The translations under genes were made by a program, and so were the position numbers. Source: Syntrophobacteraceae bacterium (GTDB taxonomy: Bacteria; Desulfobacterota; Syntrophobacteria; Syntrophobacterales; Syntrophobacteraceae). Taken from it: 64,000 nt of DNA. Of the stretch, positions 1 through 8,987 are shown in pieces. A model generated the notes under the pieces. It was not told where the DNA came from, made no database searches, and saw only the letters and a program-made list of their open reading frames with translations. Position 1 is the first letter of the stretch; each line of letters begins with the position of its first letter. The stretch is from positions 1 to 64,000 of the forward strand of contig JALOOX010000003.1 in assembly GCA_025454175.1 (NCBI GenBank), written 5' to 3'.

Positions 1-300
1 AAAGAGAAACATGCCTTCAATGTTTGAGCGGTAGCGGTAGATGGTGATGATCTCTTGCGGCGAGAGATCGAGATCCGAGCACATCAGGATGAAACGGTCC
101 TTGCCATCGACGACCAGCACGAAACGGATGCAGTCCTTGACGGGCTGCCAGAACAGATCGATGCAGAAGTACTCGACAGTTTCGAGTTTTCCGCGGATTG
201 TGAGCTCCGCCTTCTGGAACAGGTTGGGAAAGTCGAAGATGTCCGCGAGAGGACTACGGGACAGCCCACGAGCGGAAGTGTGTCCGGGTTCGCCTGACGG
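1..300 (-). pseudogene. DDE transposase, C-terminal-side fragment running off the window
   Basis: The minus strand is open for exactly 100 codons from position 300 to the left edge, with a TGA just upstream at 303-301 and no ATG near its beginning, so the 5' end is missing. The translation contains DIFDFPNLF, VEYFCIDLFWQP and FVLVVDGKDRFILMC, then LSPQEIITIYRYRSNIEGMF. This is the pattern of IS4-like DDE transposases around the last catalytic acidic residue (the Y-R-x-x-I-E stretch). The family assignment rests on pattern recognition. It is probably a decayed or truncated insertion sequence; whether the C-terminus is intact cannot be judged from here. Confidence 0.6.
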
Positions 301-410
301 TCACCGGGGAAGGCCTGGAAATCATTGGCGACAGCCCCTATCCGCAATTGTTGGAGGATTTGCTGGCGGCCCTCGATCCGCGACGCATTGAAAAGACCCT
401 TTGCGGGTGA
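273..410 (+). pseudogene. coding remnant (C-terminal end of an unidentified protein)
   Basis: A plus-strand frame that is open from 204 and ends at TGA 408-410 carries a protein-like tail containing VRLTVTGEGLEIIGDSPYP and then LLEDLLAALDPRRIEKTLCG. No start codon or ribosome site precedes it, and its beginning overlaps the transposase fragment on the other strand. It looks like the 3' end of a gene interrupted near the element's border. I do not recognise the family. Confidence 0.3.
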
Positions 411-642
411 TGGTGAGCTGATCCTGGAAGCCATGCCTCCGGCGAAACCCCGAAGGCAAGCCTGAGGCCGGAATCCAGCGGCAAGCCCCTTGGGTGGGAA
501 GTTATACTCGAAGGCGTCGTTTTCCAGACCTCGAAGAGTGCCCGACCGCAAGCCGCAGCATGCCGTTTCGCGGTCAACCGCCCCTGGCTTCGAGGAGCAG
601 GGGCCATCCAGTATACCGTTTGCCCCTCGGACGGTCAGTTCC

Positions 643-1068
643 TCATTTCACGCTGAAGTCAACCTGAAACCGCTGAGTGACCGAGCTTTCGCCCTCCCAT
701 TCACGCCAGTGCTTCAGGCGCAGCCGGCAGGCACCGGCTCTCGTCGCGAGAAATTTGAGCTCCCTGTTCCCCGACGCGCCGATGGCCGCACCTGGCTCGA
801 ATCTGTCGCCGGTCCCCTGGAGTCCCTCGGCCGTCTCGACTGTCCATTGATAGCCCGTTGTGGGGTTTTCACCCAGGCGAACGGTGATGGTGTCGCCCAA
901 GGCCACGACAAGGGTCCTGCCGGAATCCCGCTCGGTCAATGTCATACTGGCTTCCTCCGTCGACAAACCTGATGCGTTGCTCATGGGCACCTGTGTCGGG
1001 CTTGGGCTGCCATGGGCAAAATGCTCGGCGGCAACGAACAAGAGAGCAGTGCACAGGATCGATTCCAT
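643..1068 (-). CDS. chagasin-family (I42) cysteine protease inhibitor
   Basis: This 141-residue protein has the hallmark loop NPTTGY (residues 68-73, within GENPTTGYQW), the second loop GASGNRELKF (about 97-106) and a third loop around KHWREWEG (119-126). These are the three loops by which chagasin-type inhibitors plug papain-like active sites. The Trp often found in the second loop is replaced. The N-terminus (residues 5-20) is hydrophobic and could be a weak signal peptide. The start is supported by AGGAGAA just upstream. It is the last gene of a minus-strand unit that begins with a papain-like protease, 17 nt after the membrane-protein gene, so the natural inference is control of, or protection from, that protease. 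Confidence 0.85.
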   Translation of the reverse strand: MESILCTALLFVAAEHFAHGSPSPTQVPMSNASGLSTEEASMTLTERDSGRTLVVALGDTITVRLGENPTTGYQWTVETAEGLQGTGDRFEPGAAIGASGNRELKFLATRAGACRLRLKHWREWEGESSVTQRFQVDFSVK

Positions 1069-1085
1069 TTCTCCTCGACTCCTGG

Positions 1086-1784
1086 CTAAAGTGCCTTGGC
1101 GACCCTCACGTTATCTTCCCAAGGGTCAGAACTGAGGGCGGAAATCAGGTTGGCGTTGCCCGAGCTTCTGACCAGCGTCTCGGCCTTTCCGGCACGCTCC
1201 AAGGTCTCTTCCAGCACGGTGTCTTTCAACTCCTTGCGCTTTGCGTAGTCCGCCTTGAGTCCCAGGGTCCCGAGCCAGCCGGTCCAACCTGCTCCGATCA
1301 CCAGCGCTTGCAGGATGTCTGCAGCCAAAATGGTCGCCACCGCGCCACCCAGGATGACATAGAAAAACGCGGCGATGCCAAACTGCCGCCAACGTTCGGC
1401 GCGCAGGTCATCCCGCAGGTTGTTTACCGCTCTTTCCACGGCTTCAATGGCGGTGCCATCGGGGGGCGAGGTTGCCATAAGCCTTTTCAGTTGTTCATAA
1501 TAGGTATTGAGCCGAGCATTATCAGCGTCGATCTGTGCCTGTCCCGCGGTGCCTGGAACGGTGCCGCCAATGAGGCCAAATACCGTCACGAGCGCTCCGA
1601 CGAGTCCCAAACCCCCGAGCAACAGGCCTCGACCCCACTGTATCGGAGAAGCCGTCGCCCAAGTCAACAGCTTGACATTGGTGATTGATTCATGAGCGGG
1701 TTGTGGCTCACTCCCGAGCACGAAGCCCGACATGAAAAGAGACATCCAAGTCAGCAGGATTCCCACTGTCAATAGCCGTTTCAT
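1086..1784 (-). CDS. predicted membrane protein of the protease/inhibitor unit
   Basis: A 232-residue protein that I do not recognise. It begins with a hydrophobic segment (about residues 3-25) that could be a signal peptide or membrane anchor. A Gly-rich hydrophobic stretch follows at about 48-78, then a polar, probably helical region, then a third hydrophobic stretch at about 132-165, and a charged C-terminal tail containing KADYAKRKELK. I chose the ATG at 1784 over one seven codons upstream because AGGAGGTGCGCC lies directly before it. It sits between the small domain protein (98 nt gap) and the inhibitor (17 nt gap) on the same strand. A role in membrane association or export of the unit's products is conceivable but not shown. 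Confidence 0.65.
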   Translation of the reverse strand: MKRLLTVGILLTWMSLFMSGFVLGSEPQPAHESITNVKLLTWATASPIQWGRGLLLGGLGLVGALVTVFGLIGGTVPGTAGQAQIDADNARLNTYYEQLKRLMATSPPDGTAIEAVERAVNNLRDDLRAERWRQFGIAAFFYVILGGAVATILAADILQALVIGAGWTGWLGTLGLKADYAKRKELKDTVLEETLERAGKAETLVRSSGNANLISALSSDPWEDNVRVAKAL

Positions 1785-1882
1785 GGCGCACCTCCTGTCC
1801 GACATCCCGTCCTCTGGAAGTCGGAGCGGCGCAGGCGGCGCCGCTCCTTGTCTGACTATCTCCTTGTGGCTTCACCAGTGGA

Positions 1883-2308
1883 TCAGAAAACGTACATCTC
1901 GTAAATCATTCCATCGCTTTCTTCCCGGTAATTGACGATGGAGCCTTTCTCGCGGGCGTGCGAAGCCAGCATCGTGAGCGCCACGATGGCGCTGTCGGAG
2001 TTGTTGACCAGTCTCTTCCAGCCCACGCCTTCGATGCCTGCCCATGAATTACGGTTCTGGTTGATCGACCAGAGCGCTGTGATCTTCTTGTTGTTCTGCC
2101 AGGCGCCAACGGCTGCGACTGCCTGAGCCGATGCGGGCGCCGACGGTGCCGCATCGCCCATCCCTGCTGCAATGGCGGGTGCGGGCGGGCCCTCGGTCAG
2201 CAAGCCGACCACACCAGCAGGGGGCGTTTGGGTCGGCATCGAGCCCTCAACGCTGACAACGCTCTCCGTGGATCCTCCCGGTCCCATTTGCGGTTTCGCT
2301 TCAGTCAT
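1883..2308 (-). CDS. stand-alone copy of the papain-like protein's C-terminal domain
   Basis: This 141-residue protein starts at the ATG at 2308, 20 nt after the protease stop. Its first ~65 residues are low-complexity, rich in Pro, Ala, Gly and Ser. Residues ~69-141 align along their whole length with the last ~73 residues of the neighbouring protease. Shared signatures are WQNN(K/R)(K/R), LW(S/A)INQ(N/D)RN(S/A)W, G(V/L)GW(K/R)R, a VN(Y/F) strand and a YV(F/Y) C-terminus. There is no signal peptide or membrane segment. I cannot name the domain. Because it is present both fused and free, it may target the enzyme or act as a decoy or adaptor; this is inference. An in-frame upstream start at 2545 would lie inside the protease gene and is less likely. 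Confidence 0.75.
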   Translation of the reverse strand: MTEAKPQMGPGGSTESVVSVEGSMPTQTPPAGVVGLLTEGPPAPAIAAGMGDAAPSAPASAQAVAAVGAWQNNKKITALWSINQNRNSWAGIEGVGWKRLVNNSDSAIVALTMLASHAREKGSIVNYREESDGMIYEMYVF

Positions 2309-2328
2309 CTCAGCTCTCCTCTCGGTTC

Positions 2329-3444
2329 TCAATAGACGTAGACCTGTTTGATTACGCCCTTGTCCTCGTAGAAGTTGACGGGGCGCCCGGCCGCCTTGGC
2401 GGCGATGAGCTGTGCAAGCATGTCGAAGAAGATGTTGTCGTTGTCGGGCGAGATCCTCCGCCACCCCAGGCCGTCGAAGTGGACCCATGCGTTGCGGTCC
2501 TGGTTGATGGCCCAAAGCCCGTTGACTCGCCGGTTGTTCTGCCATCCCGTGTTTTCGACGGCGTCGACACCGTGATTGAGCCAGCTGTCAATCCCGCATT
2601 CGCCGTAGGCAATACAGAAGAACCCCTTGTCGCCCCATCCTGTGTTCCAGCTGTTTTTGCAGATCCAGTAGCCAGGGGTGTCGTTGTAGCCAACGATGGT
2701 CACACAGTGTCCGCCGGCTTGCGCACCCGTCACGTGTTTGTAGACTCCACTCTTGTAGCTGAAAAAGTCCTGATAGACCACGAAGCAGGCGCTCACCGGA
2801 CCCTTCCCGGAGGAAATCCAGTCCTTGATCTGTGCCGGCTTGCCCGTCAAGACAGTGTAGCCCGTGATTTTCACGGCGCGCTCGGCCCAGTTGGAGCAAA
2901 GGCCGCTGCAGTCGGTGTTGGAAAGGTTGTAGGGGTAACAGGCCTCGTCAGCGACACCTTTGCTCTTGAAATCGTCCAATGCCTCATTCGGCCACCAGCC
3001 TGTGGAGCAGTTACGGCCACGGGCGCGGGCGTGGCAGAAGAATAGATGCGCCTCACTCAGATCCACAGCGAGGTTGGCGTCGTTGCGCTGTACTCGCAGT
3101 CGGCTCTCCACCGTGGCCACTGTCCCGAAGGCAACGCATGATCCACAGCTCTTCTGATCTGTGACTGGAGTGACGAAATTCCTCCCGCCCACATTGCGCA
3201 AGTCATAGGCTGCGGGGGCGCCGACGGCGGATAGCGCCGCTTCCTTGATTTGCGCCTGCTGCTGCAGCGAGCGCTGTGCGATCTCCTCCGCCGTGGGCTC
3301 CCCGGGAGGCGGCGTCACCCCAAGATAGCTCTGCTGTACCTCGAACGGTAGCGAAGATAGGCTCGTCACTCCGGCCTCCCATGGATCGCCTGCCCCGCTC
3401 AACGCGTTCCTGATCTCGGCCATGCCAATGTTGTCTGTTGCCAT
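2329..3444 (-). CDS. papain-family (C1A) cysteine protease with a C-terminal accessory domain
   Basis: This 371-residue protein carries a full papain-type active site: oxyanion Gln97 and catalytic Cys103 in QKSCGSCVAF, His246 in GGHCVTIVGY and Asn264 in CKNSWNTGWGDKGFF. The usual Trp after the catalytic Cys is Val. About 75 residues precede the domain; they are shorter than a classical inhibitory propeptide and show no signal peptide. After the protease domain (about 76-298) comes a ~73-residue domain duplicated in the next gene. It heads a minus-strand unit ending in a chagasin-like inhibitor of exactly this enzyme class. Cys pairs in the domain (137/146, 169/179, 183) could form disulfides, which suggests it acts outside the cytoplasm despite lacking a visible signal. 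Confidence 0.88.
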   Translation of the reverse strand: MATDNIGMAEIRNALSGAGDPWEAGVTSLSSLPFEVQQSYLGVTPPPGEPTAEEIAQRSLQQQAQIKEAALSAVGAPAAYDLRNVGGRNFVTPVTDQKSCGSCVAFGTVATVESRLRVQRNDANLAVDLSEAHLFFCHARARGRNCSTGWWPNEALDDFKSKGVADEACYPYNLSNTDCSGLCSNWAERAVKITGYTVLTGKPAQIKDWISSGKGPVSACFVVYQDFFSYKSGVYKHVTGAQAGGHCVTIVGYNDTPGYWICKNSWNTGWGDKGFFCIAYGECGIDSWLNHGVDAVENTGWQNNRRVNGLWAINQDRNAWVHFDGLGWRRISPDNDNIFFDMLAQLIAAKAAGRPVNFYEDKGVIKQVYVY

Positions 3445-3609
3445 CCTGCTTCTCCTTTCCGCAATTCCTGGTCAAGACCCTGGCTCCAAGTGACAGTGCA
3501 TGTAGATAGGTCCCGCTTTGTTGGGTTAGCTCATAAGCCACCACCCCCTCCCGATAAGCGTCCTGGGTAAACCAATCCATGGTGTGACAGAGACAGCCTC
3601 CGCCACGAA

Positions 3610-3857
3610 AAGTTCCTGGTACTTGGCTCCTGGTTTGAGGGGTTGCCGGGGGCGCAACGCCGCCCTACAGGTTGACCGGTACAAAGAGCTCCTGGTTCCT
3701 GGTTTCTGTTTCCTGGGTGAAGCCCCTTTTCATCGTTCAGGGTGCCCCATTGAAGCATAAGGAACTGCTACGAGACGTTTCTGGTTCCTGGCTCCTGGTT
3801 GAAGCTCCTTTTCGTTGTTTCGGGTGCCCAAGTGGGGGATGAGGAACTGCTTTGAGA
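3610..3857. repeat. degenerate 7-bp tandem repeats inside two ~80-bp direct repeats
   Basis: Three blocks of heptads with consensus CCTGGTT lie at about 3613-3637, 3691-3718 and 3780-3803. The second and third blocks are each followed by a related tail (GAAGCyCCTTTT, then CGGGTGCCC or AGGGTGCCC, then GGAACTGCT), giving two diverged direct repeats at about 3689-3775 and 3778-3857. The whole stretch 3445-4113 contains no convincing gene; outside the repeats I see nothing definable in it. Confidence 0.7.
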
Positions 3858-4113
3858 AGAATTGAGCGGAATCATGGTTCGGCACTTATTTAAAGATGGT
3901 GGCAGACTGCCAGTGTTGAGACTGGATTTCAGTGAACCAGTTCACAGGTCATTTGTGAACTATTCAACTGATCTCCATTTTCAGGAAGGGAAGACGGGAC
4001 TGAGACATAAAACTGATTTGAGCAGGAGAGTCCTCAGACGATTGTGACCGTCCAATGATTCAGGACGTATTTCAGCCTGCAGGTTTTCTCATGGCCATGG
4101 TATTTCGGCAGCA

Positions 4114-5436
4114 TCACTTGAAATCAGAAAGCCTGCGCAGCAGGACTTCTTGGAGTAGGGGAGGGCCGTAGTCCTCGTATTCGTAGCGGACCCGCAGGAT
4201 GGGCTTGTTCACCTCGAGCACCGACGAGAGGTCGATGGGGGTGGCGCTGAGGACCAGATCGCAGGGAGTGCGGTTGATGGTCTCTTCCAGGTCTCGGATC
4301 TGTTCCTCGCCGTAGCCCATGGCGGGGAGTTGGGGCCCGATGTGCGGGTACCGGGCGTAAGTCTCCAGGATGCTCCCCACGGCATGGGGGCGGACGTCCA
4401 CGATGTGGGAGGCTCCGCACTTGCGCGCGGCGATGGTTCCCGCGCCGAAGGCCATGCCCCCGTGGGTGAGGGTCGGCCCGTCTTCCACCACCAGGACCCG
4501 CTGGCTGGTGATCTTGTCCGGGCAGAGGACGCTCACCGGGGACCTCGCCAGAACGATCTCGGCCTCGGGGGCGTAGCGCTCGATGTTGGACCGCACCGTC
4601 TCGATGTCTGCCGCCGAAGCCGTATCCACCTTGTTGATGACGGCCACGTCCGTCATGAGCAGGTTGGTCTCACCCGGGTAGTAGAGGAGCTCATGCCCCG
4701 CACGGTGGGGATCGAACACCACGATGTGCAGGTCCGGATGGAAGAAGGGGGTGTCGTTGTTGCCGCCATCCCAGACGATGACGTCGGCCTCCCGTTCGGC
4801 GGCCTCCAGGACCCGCGCGTAGTCGATTCCCCCGTAAACCACGATCCCCTGCTCCACCAGCGGCTCATATTCCTCCCGCTCCTCGATGGTGCACCGGGCC
4901 CGCTCGAAATCCGCGAAGGACTCGAACCGCTGAACCACCTGCTCCCTCAGGTCCCCATAGGGCATGGGATGCCGCACCACCACGATGCGCCTGGAGTGGT
5001 GCCTCAGGATCGAGCAGATTTTGCGCGTCGTCTGGGACTTGCCGCAGCCCGTTCGCACGGCGCATACCGCAATGACGGTCTTTTTCGATCGGAGCATGGT
5101 GTACGTGGCGCCAAGCAGGATGAAGTCGGCCCCTTCGGCCATGGCGATGGAGGCCTTGTGCATGACCTCCACGTGGGGCACATCGCTATAGGAGAAGGCC
5201 ACCAGGTCCACCCGGTGCTCGCGGATGAGCCGAGCCATCTCTTCTTCCCTTTCGATGGGAATCCCCCGGGGATACTGCGCGCCGGCCAGCTCGGGTGGAT
5301 AAACCCGTCCTTCGATGCGGGGAATCTGGGCGGCGGTGAAGGCGACGACCCGGTACCGCGGGTTGTCGCGGAAGTAAACGTTGAAGTTGTGGAAATCGCG
5401 GCCGGCGGCCCCCACAATGATGACCTTCTCAATCAT
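4114..5436 (-). CDS. P-loop GTPase related to cyclic 2,3-diphosphoglycerate synthetase (COG2403-like)
   Basis: This protein of ~440 residues has an N-terminal nucleotide-binding-like fold (KVIIVGAAGRDFHNFN, about residues 3-18) and a central P-loop, AVRTGCGKSQTTR (about 127-139). A later GTPase-like stretch contains VIVWDGGNNDTPFF and AVINKVDTA. This combination is typical of the GTPase family that includes archaeal cyclic 2,3-diphosphoglycerate synthetase; its role in bacteria is largely unknown. The ATG at 5436 is preferred because GGGAGAGG lies six bases upstream, whereas the ATG at 5442 abuts it. It overlaps the end of aat by 8 bp, so it is probably the last gene of the clpS-clpA-aat operon. 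Confidence 0.75.
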   Translation of the reverse strand: MIEKVIIVGAAGRDFHNFNVYFRDNPRYRVVAFTAAQIPRIEGRVYPPELAGAQYPRGIPIEREEEMARLIREHRVDLVAFSYSDVPHVEVMHKASIAMAEGADFILLGATYTMLRSKKTVIAVCAVRTGCGKSQTTRKICSILRHHSRRIVVVRHPMPYGDLREQVVQRFESFADFERARCTIEEREEYEPLVEQGIVVYGGIDYARVLEAAEREADVIVWDGGNNDTPFFHPDLHIVVFDPHRAGHELLYYPGETNLLMTDVAVINKVDTASAADIETVRSNIERYAPEAEIVLARSPVSVLCPDKITSQRVLVVEDGPTLTHGGMAFGAGTIAARKCGASHIVDVRPHAVGSILETYARYPHIGPQLPAMGYGEEQIRDLEETINRTPCDLVLSATPIDLSSVLEVNKPILRVRYEYEDYGPPLLQEVLLRRLSDFK

Positions 5437-6151
5437 GATCATCCTCTCCCGAGGCGACCGCCCAGGCCAGGGGATTCGGCTCCCGGTCCACCCCCTGCCT
5501 CACGAGGGTCAGGAAGATGGATCGCGGGATTTCGCGGGCGCCGAACCGCTTGAGGTGCTCGGTTCTGACCTGGCAGTCGATGAGCTCGTAATCCCACTGC
5601 TGCAGCCATTGGACCAGCTGAACCAGGGCCGCCTTGGATGCGTCGCTCCGGAGCGAGAACATGGATTCGCCAAAAAAGACCCGACCCAGGGCCACTCCGT
5701 AGAGTCCCCCAACGAGCTCACCGTCCAGCCAGCTTTCCACCGAGTGGGCATGGCCCTGCAGGTGAAGGCCGCAGTAAGCCTCGATCATCTCGGGCACGAG
5801 CCAGGTCCCTTCACCGCTCCGCCGGCGGACCTCGGCACACTTGGTGACCACATGGCGGAAGGCCCGATCGCACGTGGTTCTGAACAGGTGCTTCCTGATG
5901 GTGCGCCTCAGGCTGGAGCTCACCTTCAGCTCGCCCGGAAACAGGACGAGCCTCGGATCGGGGGACCACCAGAGGATGGGCATGTCGCCACTGTACCACG
6001 GGAAGATGCCCATCCGGTAGGCGAGAAGAAGCCTGTTCGAGGACAAATCGCCCCCGACGGCCAGGAGGCCGTCGGGCTCTGCGTAATGGCAAGGGGGGAA
6101 TCTGAGGGATTCTGTCAGTCGGAATACGGGCATTCTAGTCCACAAGGCCAT
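5429..6151 (-). CDS. aat: leucyl/phenylalanyl-tRNA-protein transferase
   Basis: This 240-residue enzyme of the usual length transfers Leu or Phe from aminoacyl-tRNA to proteins with an N-terminal Arg or Lys, creating N-degrons for ClpS-ClpAP. Family signatures are visible: FPPCHYAEPDGLLAVGGDL (residues 18-36), YRMGIFPWY (45-53), WWSPDPR (61-67), and HSVESW plus GGLYGVALG(R)VFFGESMF in the acyltransferase core (136-165). The start ATG overlaps the clpA stop as TGATG, implying translational coupling. Clustering with clpS and clpA, its pathway partners, supports the call strongly. Confidence 0.96.
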   Translation of the reverse strand: MALWTRMPVFRLTESLRFPPCHYAEPDGLLAVGGDLSSNRLLLAYRMGIFPWYSGDMPILWWSPDPRLVLFPGELKVSSSLRRTIRKHLFRTTCDRAFRHVVTKCAEVRRRSGEGTWLVPEMIEAYCGLHLQGHAHSVESWLDGELVGGLYGVALGRVFFGESMFSLRSDASKAALVQLVQWLQQWDYELIDCQVRTEHLKRFGAREIPRSIFLTLVRQGVDREPNPLAWAVASGEDDHD

Positions 6152-8514
6152 CAGGCCGGCACGGGCTCGGGCTCCGGTGCACGGCTGGCGGCAGTCTGAA
6201 CAACCTCCCTCTGGAAAAAGGTGAATGCCAGGTTGTCCGTGAGCTTGACGTCGCCCCCCGCGGCCCCGGCCTCGTCGGCGCGGCCGATGTGGACCCTGCC
6301 GCCGGTGCGCAGGCGGCCGAAAAGGATCTCCTCGGCCAGCACATCCTTGATCTCGCTTTGCATGAACCGGCCCAGGGGGCGGGCGCCGAAGGTGGAGTCG
6401 TAGCCCTGCTCGGCAAACCACGAGCGTGCGGCGGGGCTCAGCTCGAGCTGGATACGCTTCTCGGTGAGCTGCTCCTCGAGCTCCCGAACGAACTTGTCGA
6501 CGATGCTCTCCATGATCTCGATGGTCAGCCCATTGAAGGCCACGATGCCGTCCAGGCGGTTGCGGAACTCGGGGCTGAAAAGGTTCTCGACGGCCTTCAT
6601 TCCCTTGGCGGTGCGGTCATCGCCGCCCTTGCCCCCGAAGCCGATGGAGGAGGCGCTCATCTCTCTCGCGCCGGCGTTGGACGTCATGAGGAGCACCACG
6701 TTCCTGAAATCGGCTTTCTTGCCGTTGTTGTCCGTGAGGGTCGCGTGGTCCATGACCTGCAGCAGAATGCTGAAGATGTCCGGATGCGCTTTTTCGATCT
6801 CGTCCAACAGCAGCACGCAGTAGGGTTGTTTGCGGATGGCGTCGGTGAGGAGACCCCCCTGGTCGAAGCCTATGTATCCGGGAGGCGCCCCGATGAGCCG
6901 CGCCACCGTGTGCTTTTCCATGTACTCGCTCATGTCGAAACGCAGGAACTGGACGCCCATGACCCGCGCCAGCTGTTTCGCCACTTCGGTCTTTCCGACT
7001 CCGGTGGGACCGATGAGCAGGAAGGAGCCCGTGGGCTTTTCCGGGGTGCGGAGGCCGGCCCGCGATCGCTTGATGGCTTTGCAGAGGGCCTCGATGGCGG
7101 AATTCTGGCCGAACACCTGGGCCTTGAGCCCATCTTCAAGGTTCTGCAGTCTCGTCTGGTCCGAAGACGAGACGCTCCGAGGCGGTATCTTGGCCATGCG
7201 GGCCACCACCTGCTCTATGTCCTTCGGTCCCACCACGCGCCGGACGCGGCGGTCCTTGCGAAGTCTCAGGCTCGCCCCCGTCTCGTCGATGACGTCGATG
7301 GCCTTGTCGGGCATGTAACGGTCGTTGATGTGCCGTGCGGCCAGGTCGGCGGCGGCCCGGAGGGCGGCATCGGTATACCGGATGTGATGATGCTCCTCGT
7401 AGTACGACTTGAGCCCCTGTAGGATCTGGTAGGTTTCATCCACCGAGGGCTCGCGGATCTCCACCTTCTGAAAGCGCCGGCTCAGGGCCCGGTCCTTTTC
7501 GAAATGGTTCTTGTACTCCTCGTAGGTGGTCGACCCGATGCAGCGCAGGCCTCCCGTGACGAGCACCGGCTTGAGAATGTTGGACGCATCCATGGACCCG
7601 CCGCTGGTGGCTCCGGCTCCCACCACCGTGTGGATCTCGTCGATGAAAAGTATGGCGCCGGGCTTCTTCTTGAGCTCACCGAGGATGGCCTTGAGGCGGG
7701 CCTCGAAATCCCCACGATATTTGGTCCCGGCCAGAAGGGCACCCATGTCCAGGGCATAAATCTGAACGTCCTGGAAGCCGTCGGGAACCTCGCCGCGCTG
7801 GATCTTGAGTGCAAGCCCCTCGGCAATGGCCGTCTTGCCGACACCCGGGTCTCCCACGAAAATGGGATTGTTCTTGGTGCGCCGGCCAAGGATCTGAAGT
7901 GTCCGGAGAATCTCGCCGTCACGCCCGATGAGGGGGTCGATGTGGCCCTGGGCCGCCTTCTCGATGAGGTTGATGGTGAAGCTTTCGAGGGCGCTGGCGC
8001 GGCGCTCGTCCCGGGCGTTCTCCAGGCCGGGCTCGGGGCCTGGTGCGCCGCGCTCCCGGCTGAGGTCCGGGTCGGGCTCGCCGACTTTCGAAACCCCGTG
8101 GGAGATGAAGCTCAGCACATCCAGTCTCGAGACTCCCTGGCTCTTGAGGAAGTACACGGCGTAGGAATTCTCTTCATAGAACATGGCTGCCAGGATATCC
8201 CCGGCATCGACTTCCCGCTTTTCCGCCCCGTGGACGTGCATGATGGCGCGCTGCAGAACGCGCTGAACCCCGATGGTCTGGATGGGATCCTGCTCGACGC
8301 CTTCGGGAAGCTTTTCCACCTGCTCGCCGAAAAACTTCTCGATGCGCTCCTTCAGTTCTTCCAGGTTCGCTCCGCAGTGATAAAGGACCCGCCTTCCCGT
8401 CACGTCGTGAAGCATGGCGTAGAGGATATGCTCAAGGGTAAAGAATTCGTGATGCCGAATCTTGGCTTCCTTGATGGCCGCGGCAAACGTCAATTCAAGC
8501 TCTCGGTTGATCAT
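6151..8514 (-). CDS. clpA: ATP-dependent Clp protease ATP-binding subunit ClpA
   Basis: This 787-residue AAA+ unfoldase has two N-terminal Clp repeats (about residues 1-145). The first ATPase domain carries Walker [14 protein letters not shown] and Walker [15 protein letters not shown]. The second carries [13 protein letters not shown] and [13 protein letters not shown]. An IGFGG loop typical of ClpP-docking ATPases lies in the second domain ([10 protein letters not shown]). Length and order match ClpA rather than ClpB, which would have a long middle coiled coil. It begins immediately after the clpS stop (TAA then ATG). ClpS delivers N-degron substrates to it; no clpP is present in the window. 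Confidence 0.97.
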   Translation of the reverse strand: MINRELELTFAAAIKEAKIRHHEFFTLEHILYAMLHDVTGRRVLYHCGANLEELKERIEKFFGEQVEKLPEGVEQDPIQTIGVQRVLQRAIMHVHGAEKREVDAGDILAAMFYEENSYAVYFLKSQGVSRLDVLSFISHGVSKVGEPDPDLSRERGAPGPEPGLENARDERRASALESFTINLIEKAAQGHIDPLIGRDGEILRTLQILGRRTKNNPIFVGDPGVGKTAIAEGLALKIQRGEVPDGFQDVQIYALDMGALLAGTKYRGDFEARLKAILGELKKKPGAILFIDEIHTVVGAGATSGGSMDASNILKPVLVTGGLRCIGSTTYEEYKNHFEKDRALSRRFQKVEIREPSVDETYQILQGLKSYYEEHHHIRYTDAALRAAADLAARHINDRYMPDKAIDVIDETGASLRLRKDRRVRRVVGPKDIEQVVARMAKIPPRSVSSSDQTRLQNLEDGLKAQVFGQNSAIEALCKAIKRSRAGLRTPEKPTGSFLLIGPTGVGKTEVAKQLARVMGVQFLRFDMSEYMEKHTVARLIGAPPGYIGFDQGGLLTDAIRKQPYCVLLLDEIEKAHPDIFSILLQVMDHATLTDNNGKKADFRNVVLLMTSNAGAREMSASSIGFGGKGGDDRTAKGMKAVENLFSPEFRNRLDGIVAFNGLTIEIMESIVDKFVRELEEQLTEKRIQLELSPAARSWFAEQGYDSTFGARPLGRFMQSEIKDVLAEEILFGRLRTGGRVHIGRADEAGAAGGDVKLTDNLAFTFFQREVVQTAASRAPEPEPVPA

Positions 8515-8829
8515 TTAAGTCTCTTCCATGCTGCATTGCAAAGGGTAACCGCTTTTTCTGGCCAGGTGATGAACCATCTCGACCTTGGTTTCGGCGATTT
8601 CAGCTGTGTAGATTCCACATACGCCAACTCCGCTCTTGTGAATCAGGAGCATGATCTGGGTGGCTTCGGACGGAGACTTGTGGAAGACCTTTTGCAAGAT
8701 TTCCACCACGAACTCCATGGTCGTGTAGTCGTCATTGTGCAACAAAACTTTATACATTTGAGGTTCCTGAAGATCTTCCTCAACACCGCTCTCCAGGTCT
8801 TCCCTCACGTCCGGCTCATATGGACTCAT
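8515..8829 (-). CDS. clpS: ClpS adaptor protein
   Basis: This 104-residue adaptor binds N-terminal Leu, Phe, Tyr or Trp residues and hands substrates to ClpA. Characteristic features are [20 protein letters not shown] (about residues 26-45), which contains the N-degron pocket residues, and later [20 protein letters not shown] (64-83), which carries the conserved H and the helix pairing with ClpA. An acidic flexible N-terminal extension (residues 5-22) is as expected for the family. It is the first gene of the clpS-clpA-aat unit. The divergent upstream region (8830-8987) separates it from aroC and should hold both promoters, though I could not define them. Confidence 0.97.
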   Translation of the reverse strand: MSPYEPDVREDLESGVEEDLQEPQMYKVLLHNDDYTTMEFVVEILQKVFHKSPSEATQIMLLIHKSGVGVCGIYTAEIAETKVEMVHHLARKSGYPLQCSMEET

Positions 8830-8987
8830 CCGATCTCCTCCGCCGCCGCACCACCCTTGGACGACTCAGCTCAAAGCCTGCTTGACCTGCTCAACTATCA
8901 AGAATAACTTCTCAGCCTGACCTGTCAAGCTTGGCGACTTGTTGACGCACCCATCGAGGAAACCCTATTTCGCCGAAGGAGGGAACC

